Assembly (NCBI RefSeq): GCF_949628265.1
Contig: NC_088786.1
Coordinates: 34,431,681-34,495,680, forward strand
From: Cloeon dipterum
Lineage: Eukaryota; Arthropoda; Insecta; Ephemeroptera; Baetidae
DNA: 64,000 nucleotides
Direction: 5' to 3'
Shown here: one piece after another, positions 23,173-35,100 of the stretch
Position numbering within the stretch: the first letter of the stretch is position 1
Layout: every line of letters begins with the position of its first letter
Position numbers and translations under genes: made by a program
Notes under the pieces: model-generated
The model's database searches: none
Told to the model about the DNA's origin: nothing
What the model saw: only the letters and a program-made list of their open reading frames with translations

Positions 23173-26100
23173 CTTTATCATAAACATTACATTTAAGCCA
23201 ACAGCGCATAAAAATATGAATTACCCCATTGGCTGCATGCCTTGCTTGGGCGATTTTGTCTCTCAGTCCTTGCAGTTGGGAAGAAATGGTGTCATTCCAC
23301 TGAGAGAGCCGTGCATTGTGCTGCGTAGCATCCTTTGTTAAAGACTTCAGCAGCGATTCCGACTCCCGCACATTGCTTCTCGCTTGTTCGACTACAAAAA
23401 TAATTTAAATGAATAAGAGTCCCCCTCGCATTAATTGCACCTTACTTTCTTTCACGGTTTCCTGCATTTTCTCAGTTGCTCCAGATGAGATCCTCTCAAG
23501 CAAAGGTCGAAGATTGTTTTCAATGTTTTTACTCAGCCTGCTGGTATCCTTTGTAATTTCCCCTATTTTAGTTTGCATCAAGTTAGCCTTAGTTAGCGCA
23601 TCAACCACAACAGGTCCCACTGTAAAAATAATTTTTAGACCTGAGGTTCCATCAAATTGATAAAAATAATAAAGTACCTTGAGATTTGACACCACTCAAG
23701 TCCGAGAGAAGCACGTCGTGTTTTGTGCTCGTTCCTTGCATATTTGTGTTGAGGCGCTGGAACTCAGTTTTCTGCACCTCAAATTTGCGCCTCAACCCTT
23801 CGACGTGCTTCACGGCGGACTGAGCATCTTCACTCAACTGCTCTGAAAACTCCCTCGCACTTTTCGCTTTGACCAATAGGGCATCTTGTCCACCTAAAGT
23901 TCCACCTGGATGGACCTGAAATGAGTCATTACAATTTTTTTAATTCACTATGGATGAGTAAAGAAGGTATAATAGATATAAATCCATTGACGTATCCTGT
24001 GCCTAACATCCTTTGTATGGAGTATTTTGTTGTTGTTGTTGCAACAATTTAAAATATAATGGCATTGTTCTGGGGGTTATTGGGGCAAACTTTTTTAATG
24101 GAAAACACCATCTCAAGGCAAATTTTGGGACTCCTCAAATATGGCACCGCAGTATTGGCTGGATTTTGCGCCGCCTTTTTCATGTATCAAAATTTCTACC
24201 GCTCGAAGAAAATTCATCACGACTCGTCGACTAACCCCTCAGCCAATACCTGCGACTCGGAGCATGACGCGTCTGGCGTGATGAGAATACTTTTGGACCC
24301 AGAGTTTGACGACGAAGACACAGACGCCAAAACAGTTTACGTCACTCTCAAAGGCTCCAGGCTGGTCATTTATGAAGCCAATGAGAGAGTTCCTAAAAGG
24401 GAGTTGTTTGACGAGCAACCCCTCGAGCTCACATTTAAGTCAAGAGCTACTTTCAACATTTATCAATGCGAGGTAAAAAATTTAAATTTCATGAATGAAA
24501 TATTTATTTTCAATCATATATAGGTCCAGAGTTTGCAACAATATCAGGAGAAAAAGTGGCACATGAAATACCCGATAGTCGTAAATATTAAACAAAACAG
24601 CATGGTCGAGGAAATCTTTCTCGGCCACTCAACCAAGAGCCTGAGAAATCAAGAGCAGCTGTTTCTGTTTACTCGTTCGAACAGAGACAAGGAGGCTTGG
24701 ACAAAATGGCTAATAAAAGCTTCACGCACGGACAACTTCCCTAGCAGCGAAGAGGCTCCGATATTGGCCATCAGGGCTGGAAGACCTTTAGCGGAGCCGC
24801 GACCAGTGTACATTGAGAGGAGGACAAAAAGTGTCTGGCTGAACAAACTCGTGGAGTGCATCTTCAGCCAAGACACGACTAAAAGACTGATCAAATCCAT
24901 GCTGAATAAAGAAGCGGAAACTTTGCTTAGGGACATGAGAGAGCAGGGCTACTTCAATCCCATGCTGCGAGTGTCTGTGGACAACGTCGATCTTTCCAGC
25001 ATGAGCGTGCCTCGTGTGATTGGAGTTGCGCCGCGCTACGAGAACGAATATGGACTGTGGGAAGAAGTGAACGTAAGGTACAGCGGGATTGTCAGCGTCA
25101 CGCTCAGGATCGAGTTGAATGTGCAGGAAATGCAAGAGGCCGACATCGAATCTTTCTGGTTCGATCAGCTGCAGCACCTGGCGCACTACCCTTTTTTCAA
25201 GCGGATTCTTGAAAATACTGCGATTTTCGTTGTCATCAGTTTGGATTCTGTCAGAGGCGTACTTGCCCTGAATATCCCACACCCTCCCACTGACACGGCA
25301 TGGATCGGCTTCAGATCAAACACCAGAATCAGCGTGACAGGGAAAGTGTACTGGGGCACTTTGCCTGTGCCGTTCTTCCACAACATAATCGCCTCCATGA
25401 CCAACTACATGACGCAGAGTTTTTACAGACATTTCTTGGTGCCAAACATGATGCAGATCTGTCTGCCCCCGTTTTTCAATCAAATATAAATTATTACCTG
25501 CTCCTTGGCCTTGTCAGCTGCTAGTTTTGCTTCTATTGCCGATTCCCAGGCGCTGCCAATGGCGTCCACAATATTTTTGTATGCTTGAGCTGCTTTCAGA
25601 GCGAAACTTGCAAAGTCACGAGTTGCGTTGAAGCGGCTGTCGCATTTAATTTAAATTCAGATGGTGTCATCTATAAAGCTTTTAGATCTATACCTGCTCA
25701 AATCTTTGGCTTGCTGAAGAAGTCTACGTGCGTGGTCTTTGGCTGGAGCAGTATACTTAGTTTTGTAATGTGCATTGTCTCTATGCGATTGGCCTCTCGC
25801 ATCAAGCTGCTGTGTGCGATCCCTCACGTCATCAATCAAAGTGGACAGGACCTGTGGATTTCCATGTCAAGTAGATTGCACTTTTAAAAAGAGTTCCATG
25901 TGTTTTACCTCAAAGTTTTCTCTTGCCTCGTCGAGAAACACAACTGCCTCTTTAATAAAGAGATCCCTTTCTTTTGCCGCTGCTCTCTCACCCTCTGAAG
26001 AAAATTTTATTTTTGGAATAACCTGAGCCGCCTTGTCCGCGTTTGCTGTGGTGTATCTATTTTTCTTGGAAATCTAGAAAGAAAATATTGAAATAAACCT

Positions 26101-29100
26101 GTGCATAAAAATTTTGTAGGATTCTACCTCGTCATATTTTTCGTTTGTTTCTTGGATGCGTTTATTCAAATCATTTATTCTAAATATGAATTCGTTGATA
26201 TCATCTTGCAGTGCACCCATTGAGACAGTGGATATATTTTCTTTCATGAGTAGATTTATTTCGTTTAGCTTGTCAGTTGCATTCCTGAAAACAGTAATTT
26301 TATGATACATGGTGAGATTGAATTTTTAAACTTTACCTTAGAGTTTCATCTGCTAGCTGGCGGTGTTTTATTATCTTCGCAGAAGACATTTTATCCAAAA
26401 GAAGTCCAGCTTCTCTCAAAGTGACCGCAATATTCACTGACATCGATTCGCTTTGACGCCCATAATGACGCAAATCATCCACCACAGCTAAAATAATAAA
26501 TAATCAGCGATATCTGGTAACCTTAGCTGCCTTCAAAATACCTGCAGAGTCTGATTGCATTTCATGAATGTCGTCGAGTAATTTTTGCGCGTCTTGTGCC
26601 AGTTTTCCTGAGTCTTTTGACAGATTTTGGCTGTCATCTTTTCTCCGCTTTGCCTGTTTTGAATATCATAATGAAGACAAGGGCGCAACAACAAGAGGCA
26701 AAGCGAACCTTCGCAGTAGTTTGTCGAGACTGCTTCCGCAAATTGTCTACTTCCGTATTCGGCAACGGCGTGGTGATGATCCTCTTCCACCGTTCAAAAC
26801 TGTGTCTGAACCTTCCAGTGACGTCACTCTCAATGGTGCGCAGACGGTCCCACGGCACTGGCGTCAAGCCAGCCTGCTCAATCTCCATCAGGCGCGAAGA
26901 CATGGTGGTCACCTCCCGCAGCAATGGACCCGTGCACGAACCTTCGCATGCTATAATCAAGGATAAAATTATAATTGAATTCAAAAAAGCCAAGACCAAT
27001 CAGCTTACTCTGGCATCCCTTGTCACCCAGGATATGCCCTCGAGGACACTCCGTGCAGTCGCGGCCACCAACGCCAGGTCTGCAGTTGCAATGGCCGGTC
27101 TGCTCATGGCACTCGTCGCTTACACTTCCTCGTGGGTCGCAGTTGCACGGCTGACATGAGCCTCCGGGCATGCTTGGGAATCCAAAGTAGCCGTAAGAGC
27201 ATCTGCAAGAATTTAATTAATCCTGTAAACAACATGCAATTTTTCGTTTTATTCAGGTACGCACCTCTCGCATCTGGATCCAGAGTATCCTTTTTGGCAC
27301 CTGCATCTCACGTCTCTTCCTATCACGCAACTGACGGCCCTGTTACTTTGGGGAGTTGGACATGGACACGCCCGGCACGGCTCCACTTTTGGGTTTCCAA
27401 AGTAGCCGCTGGCACAGCGGTCGCATGTGACTCCTTCAGTGTTGTTTGTGCAGTTCTAAAATAGCATTTATAATTAAGTCTACACGTTCAAGAATCTCAT
27501 AAGAACAACAACTGAAATTTTATCACCTCATAAGTTCAAATTTTATTTTACCTTGCACTTGCCAGTCTCGCTGTCACAGGTGGCGGATCTGGAATTGCAG
27601 GAACATGGCCTCGCCTCACCGATCAACTGTATAATGATGGTGCTGTCGGCACCGCTGCCAGGAGGATGCCACCTGTAGAATCCTATCGCAGGGTTCTGGC
27701 AGGACGAGGCTCTGTACTGATCGGGACATTGGCATTGCTCCACACCCCTGGCCAGCTGCCATGACTGAATGGGCTCCTGAGGATCTCTGGGTGCAGTGGC
27801 GTGATCCAAGGATACGTCTCTTATCCTAGATTATTTTTAATAAAAATGTTACACAAAAAGCATGGATTTTTCCTTTCAATTTGATGATGCATTTGAATTT
27901 TTAAATTATAATTGCTTTAAGCTAGAGTTTAATTTTGCAATCCAAATTTTTTAATGAGCATTTACTTACTCTACTCTCTGGAAGTCGACAGAGTCAGACG
28001 CTCTGATGAGAATGTGTTGTATATTCTGGAGCGCGAGCATCATAATCTCTCTAGTCACTGGACCAGATGCTGGACTGTGCTTGGCTTTCCAGTTTGACTC
28101 GTGGAACCGAACTTGATACTGGCCAGTGATGCTTGGTTGAGGGGAGAAGTACTCAAGAACGATTTTGTTGTTGCCTTGGATCTGAACCAGAGGGTAGGAA
28201 CTTAACACGTTGGGCGGCAGAAGGGTTTGTCCTCCAGAAGATACGACGGTGAACCTCAAAAAGCCGTTGTATGACAGCACCTTGAGTTTGAATTACAGCT
28301 CTGATAGTATTAGAAACCGCAGAAATTTACCTTGTCCCCGAAAAAGGTGCTGGGTAATTTCCAGTACAAAGGAGTGTCAAAAAGATAGCTGACTCCAATT
28401 CTGACATTTCCAACGTCTCCTGGAATTATTCTCAAGTTGTTTGTAATGTTCAATTTCACAGATGTGCCGTCAGTGTTGGTCAGATTAGTGTCAGGAACTC
28501 CAGGAATCGCCAACTAAAATGGTTATTTTGAGAACATAATGGTAAAAATTTATATTTTCGTTACATTAATGTAGCAAATTTCTTGAGTATTGACTGGCGA
28601 AATCGGTGCTCCCGGCCTGAATTGCGGTTGCGGAGAGTCGTATTCAATGCTGACAGATCTCCAAGAAAGCATACGAATCTATTAAATCGTAAAATTAGAA
28701 AAAATCGCGAAGAAAAAGAGAACGCACAAACCTGTGTCCACACGAGCTGAGCTTGTTCACATTGACCTGATCTTCCGTAGCAATAGCAATGTGTACAGCC
28801 TTCAGGGTTGTCGTCGTGCATGCTGAACGTTCCCTTTTTGCACAGTTCACAGTGTTTTCCCACCGCGTTAGCCTAATCCCGAATTTGTAAGTGATAAAAA
28901 CTTGTCGATTGTCTGGCTTTTACCTTGCAGTTGCACTGTCCAGTTTCATCGCAGCCACAAGGCTGGCCAAAGGGGCAGGCTTCCTTCTTGGTACCGGCGA
29001 CGTTGCAGTCACAGGCCCTGCACCTTGGGAATCCGTAGTGTCCAGGCAGACACTTCTCGCATTTGTTGCCTCCAAAGCCAGGTCTGCAGGTGCACATTCC

Positions 29101-32100
29101 TGACCGGTGGTCGCACTGGGCAGACGTTGATCCGCCAGAGTGACAGCTGCAGGGCTGTTGGGCGAAATGGGACTTAGATGGATAAAAATTGGCGAGAGTG
29201 TCAACCAAGTACCTTGCATCCTGCGCCTTGCTGGTGGCCCCAGGCACCTTTTTTACACCTCTCGCAAGCGGAACCTTCAGAGAGAATGGGACAGACGCAT
29301 CTGCCGGTGTCTGGATCGCAAATATGGCCTGGCTTGTTGCAAGGCTCGCATTCTGGAATGTAACAGCCAATACACATTGAGAGCAAATTCTCCAAAAATG
29401 ATTTAAAACAAAAACAATATTTACTAAATACTCATTTACCTTTGCAACCCTGCTTTGAAAATCCAAAGTAGCCCGGTCTGCACTTTTCACAGCGGCGGCC
29501 GCCTACTCCTGGTAAGCAGGTGCACTGCCCAGTAACGATGTCGCATTTAGATCCGTCACAACCAACAGGGTCGCAGTCACAGGCCGTGCATCCGTTTCTG
29601 GACTGAAGATCCCAAAAGCCAGGCTAAAAATGGATCTTAGCGAAACCACATAGAAAAATTAGCAAGACAGGTCTTACTCGGCACTGATCACACGTTCGTC
29701 CAACGACGTTGTTCCTGCAAGAGCACTGTCCAGACACAATGTCGCAGGTGGGTCCGTTTGAGCCGTTGGGGTCACAGTTACACCCTGGTGGAAAATTTAT
29801 TTTATTTATTTTATCGATGACGTGACTTCAAAATCTAGAATTGCAGGATGGCGAGAAAAAAATATTATATACATTTTTTGTTTGATCTACGAACGTGGCG
29901 TATCAAAGATTTTTTGTTGCGACCAGCTAGAGAAATAAATTATCGCCAACGCTGACTCATTCCAATTTTAGAAGCGTGGGTGTGTAGCCAATCTGGCCGC
30001 GTTAATCGAATTTGCATTCCAGGACTTCTGTATATTTTCCTGAATTTCTGCCATGCAGTTGATACGTAGGAAGAAAAAGTAGCTATGGTTTTTATTGATT
30101 TTTAATCAAACTATTAATTTTAGAGAGCAGGAAGCGAAATATTTGAAGAGGCAAGCGATACATTTGTCGACCCACACGCAATGCCAAAGCGAATTGATTA
30201 CTCTGCGTGGGGGCCGTGAAAGATTACCATGATTCGGGCTAGGAAAAAAAATAATAACTGCCCGTGACAAATGAGCCGCTACAGGATTTGGCACTCTCGG
30301 CCGGTGCGCCGGGTGAAACGAGAGGAGAAGCACGGCACACACATCGTCTGGTATCACTTTAAATACGCCAAAGGATTGTTTAATATGCTGATGGCTCAAG
30401 CATCCATAAAAGGCGAGCTGTTTTCCGCACACCCGTGGGCCCGTTTGGCGAATTATGATATCCGCGGCGCGGCGCGGTTCGGCCGACCGGTCGGTCGGCT
30501 GGCCACGGGCACAATTTATATGTGTTTCGCCGTTTCACCCACCTTTCGGCTGTAGATGGATTCAATTTTGCTCACTTAATCTCGACGGCCGGCCGTGTAT
30601 ACACCGTGATATTTGGCAGGCCCTTTTCGAGAGCGCGCGCGCCGAGATTACATGCGGGAATGCGTTTCTGGTGGCGCCTGGCCCGGCAGCGGCCGCGCAC
30701 ATTTAAGCAGCTGGCCGCCTCGTTAAACAGGCCCGAGAGTGAAATAAAACATGAGATCGCCAAAACAAACAAACGACTGCTGGGTTTTCTTTTAAGTAAG
30801 ATGAGTTGTTGGATCAGAGGAGAGTTTCTGCAATAAAAGGTCCCTCTGTTTGGCAGATTTCGGCGAAAAAGAAGTATGGTTGCTTGAGCCCGCATTGTTT
30901 GCGCGGCTGATAAAAGAGAAGAAAAGGCAATTGCGGGATTGATGCTATCTCAGAGTGACGCAAACCACGCACTCAACTCACGCACTGCTCGTGAATGAAC
31001 TGCGTGTGGGAGGAAAATTTGAATCGATGTATCCCTCGACCAGCCGCAGCTGCGTTTTCTAAACTTGATCATTAAATTTTGTTAGCATTTGAGGCCATTC
31101 GTCAATCAAGAGCAACCACAAAGCTCGCGTTCAGCAGAGCTCTCCAAGCAATTTCTTTAAATGTAAAGGCGGCATCCGATTTTAATAAAAAATGCGCAAA
31201 AACATTCCTATAAATCGATAACCTCTGACATGGAATTTTTATTGGGATGGTTAAGAAAAAACGCTTAAGATAAAACGAGCAATATTTTAATATCGTCGCA
31301 TTTTTTTTTCGAGTAAAATAAACTAGGAGCTAAGGGGAAAGAATATTATCAAGGGTCGAAATCAATACTAGAATATTATATAAGTCTGTAGCGGATAAAG
31401 TAACTTTGCAAATAGCAATAGTTACAATGACACGAGTCGTTAATCCCATTTTCTGACATGTTCCTTCTGAGGCTGTTCAACAGGCCTAATTTAATCTTTT
31501 TAGCCGCCCATATCTGATTTCAAGTGCAACTGCGTTAACGGGAACGGCGGGCAGGCGGCTCTTTTTGATACTGGCACAAATTTGATGCCTCGAATGCATC
31601 TCATTCCCTCGCAGACAAATAACAAGCCGTGAATGTGTGCATGAAACCATTCATGGAGCAGCGATGAAATATCGCTCGCAGTTGCCGTCTTTCTCACGAA
31701 TGCGGCATTAGAATTGGATTACTCTTCTCCAACTGCAAGACGCGAGGTTTGTTTACGTTTGAGCGTGTAATCGTACTTTTTCATTGGAGCCGCCCGAGGC
31801 TGGGCACTGGATTCACGCTGCTTAAAATCTCGTTCCTTCTTTATATCAAAATAAAGACCGTAAAACCGCTATAAAACGCGATGTGTTTCGAGAGCCGGGC
31901 GCCGGCCAAATGCAATCGGCGTCACATTCGCTGTCATCGAATTACCACGAGCAAATTTGCATAGCGCAACATTTACGTCTCGAGAGCGTGCAATAAAATT
32001 AGAGAAGACCTGTAGCGCTTTGATTGGACCTCCATCATCTCGTGGCTGCCGCCGCGCCGCCATAAAAGTTACGATCGCCAACATTACCCTCGAGACACAG

Positions 32101-35100
32101 TAAATTATCGTCCACGAGGAGGTAAGTCAAAAATTATTTTCCGAGACAAGGCGAATACATAAATTGAAGTCTCGCGCGTCGTGCGTAGAGAGGCAATAAT
32201 TTTGCTTTGATGGTTTAAAAGTCTGTTTTCCTTCAGACCGGAGATTAACTTATTTCACTCGAGCGGTGCGATTCGCTCATTCAAGATGTAAATTTAGATT
32301 CGAGTGTGTGTTCCTGACAAGTGTCAAAAGTGATAGTTTCGTGGCAGACGGCCCTGTAATAAATTGCTGCCAGCGTAAAAGTATTAGAGCAAACAAAAGC
32401 GGGAGCAGCCAAACAGCTCGGGGCGATTCTCAAATTTTGAGACCACACACCTTGTCCGATCCCGAATCCATCTCCTAATGGCCGCACGTGAGTAAATATT
32501 TGCATAATTTGTTTGCCATTAAGTTGTTTCGCTGATGGCTTCATTCCATCGAGTCAGCCGATGCAAAGTAATTAGAGAAGAGCACGATCGGAGCTCTAGA
32601 CACAGAGAAGGAAATCCGCGATTCTCGGAATCCGCATGAGCTTGGGCTGAAAATTCTACAGAACAAGGTGTAATAAAGTGTCTGACGCAATTACACCGTC
32701 TTGCAGATTCTTGTCACGCTTTGCCGAGCTCTAATTTGTACCAGGCGGGCCTCGTGAAGCTAATTTCTCGGGCTCACGAAAAATGTCATTTGCATACGCT
32801 GAGGGTCTGAGGGAAGAAACGCGTCAAGGTGATTCATTAGCATTAACAAAAATCCTGCTCCTCGATAAGTCCTCCTAAATCACCCGGATCCAAAACAAAA
32901 AAAAAATTCGCTAGAGACATAGTATTTACCGAGCTTGAGACCGATCCACTCGCTGTGTTTCTTTCGGTCGTAGTACCTGGCCAACAACGGGTTTCTAAAT
33001 TTGGTTCTGGGCGGAAATTTGGCGGCGGCGAGTGCGAGGGCAATCACGGCGAGCAAGGTGACCACCCTCATGACCTTTGGCCTCAGTCGGTGCGCGCGGA
33101 ACGGAGCAAAAACGGCATCTCGCCACGGCCGGAGCGGCGCATCCTCTCCGCAGGCGCTTCCACCACTCACTGACTCAATGAATCTCGACTCTTTATGTTG
33201 TGACTGCGCTGAGAAAACGCAGGCAGACGAGGAGGAGGAGGAGAGCACGCACAAGAAGAAAGAGTGATGCCGATGAGCAGCGCTCCCGAGAACAACGCAC
33301 ACCATTTATCCGTAATTAGCTCATTGAACGCGTTATTCTCTGACCGCCTTCATAAAACGACATTTCAATTTGCGAAATGCATGTGCTGCAATATTTTGGC
33401 AACACGCGATTCTGCGATTCCCACGCTCGTCGATATTTCCCGGGGTTTTAAGCTGACACAACATTAATTATTTCAGACAAAAATCACAAAGATCTGAAGG
33501 ATAGTGAGCATTAAATTTGTCTTTGAATTTACTCACTTACTTACCACTCAAAATCTATCAGGAAAAAGTTATCTGATATTATTGCCAATAAATTTTATTC
33601 GATATTGTCGGCGCCTTTTTTGCTAATCCTAAGTGTCGCCTTCGTATTAATATCAACTCGAGTGAATCCAATTGGTTGATCAGAAGTAAAGAGGTGTCGA
33701 TTCGTGAGCTGTCAGTGAGCGGTTAAAAAGTTTGATGAGAGTGCCGATCGAGAGTTGCTGCTTTTCGGTTTTGCGGTCATTCCGAAAGAGTGCTCCTCCG
33801 CACAGCAGCTCGCAGTGTGTACACTCATTGGCCGCGCGAAAATATTTGCACAGGTGTTATTTCACTTACACCGCAGTGTAATTTGAATACACATTTGCGT
33901 GATGCGTTTGATATTTTTTATCCCAGTGCTCGAAGCCCAATCAATCGGGTTTATCAAAAACCAGTTTCGCGGCCGACATAATGTATATGTCGTGTTCCTC
34001 AGAAGCACTTTGTTGGCGGCGTTCCGAATTTTGAGACATTAATGTCGCGGAAGAAATTTGAAAAGTTGGCGACAAGTTTTTCTCGCATGAAGAATCAAAG
34101 AGCGCTTGTTAGATGTCGAGGAATGCCGTTTGTAAAAAATTGGAACCACTTTGCGAGCGGTCGAGCATCACGCTTATAAATCAATAAATTGTATCATTAA
34201 GTCGGCGTTTCAACGGAAATGGTTAAAAAGTTGCTTTGGCGCCACGTCAACTAGAGCGAGTCCTAAATTGTGACAAATAACTGTTCAATGTATTGTTCTA
34301 AAATTAATTGACTGGAAATGCAACCTACTTGACGAGTACAAAAATCGATTAGTCTGTGTCAAACGGAAAGCTCTATTTATTTAAGTCATCACTCACTGTG
34401 GCATCCATTTCTGCTTAGTCCAAAGTGATTCGGCAAGCAAGAATCACAGTTCTTGCCGCCAACTCCCGGTCTGCAAGGACACTGTCCTGTCCTGGGATCG
34501 CACTGGTTGCTTTCCGAGCCTTCAGGGTGGCAGCGACAGAAGGGGCAGCCCGCAGCGATGTCACCTCTTCCAGGCTGTACATACAAACAGGAAAAAGTCG
34601 CATATTAAGAATTTTTATATACAGACATCAAAGTTTGCAGGTGCAAAAAATAAATTACCTCACAACGATCGCAGGGCCTTCCTGTGATGAGCGCCGTACA
34701 CTTGCACTGGCCAGTTCTCGGGTCGCAGTTGTTGCTCTCAGATCCACCAGGGTTGCACTGACAAGCTGTTGGCATCAGATACAAAAATTAAGTTCAGCTG
34801 TCTTAGCGAACATCAGGTCTGGCACTCACGGCGGCAGTCGGCACTCTCGGGGTTGCCGAAATATCCTGGAGCGCACATTTCGCAGCGCCAGCCCACTGTG
34901 TTTCCCCTGCATCGGAGACAGCGTCCTGTCAGAGGGTCGCAGCTTGGACCTTGTCCGCCGGAATGCAGTTCCGAGCACTGACACGGCTGGCAGGTCGACC
35001 CCGGCTGCGACGGGTTGCCCCAGAAACCTTTAATCATTGTAAATTTATTTTTCAAATTTATCTAATTTACAATTTAGTCAATCATTCTCATATATTCAAG

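Larger units (their letters stand above)
23225..26950 (-). other. wb: wb exons 26-35: coiled-coil domains II/I
   Basis: Exons are 26950-26709, 26653-26542, 26487-26337, 26284-26128, 26073-25909, 25851-25694, 25636-25498, 23915-23678, 23619-23446 and 23391-23225. After a [10 protein letters not shown] junction, the 568 residues are almost cysteine-free, helix-prone and heptad-like (e.g. [17 protein letters not shown]). This segment forms the trimeric long arm with beta and gamma chains. Exon 26 ends at a GTTCGC donor, the only in-phase choice I found. Intron 32 (25497-23916) contains a TEX2-like gene on the other strand. Confidence 0.9.

Noticed and set aside
26596..27159. 187-codon plus-strand open frame
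   Set aside because: It overlaps wb exons 25-27 in antisense and shows no domain, hydrophobic pattern or own splice logic.
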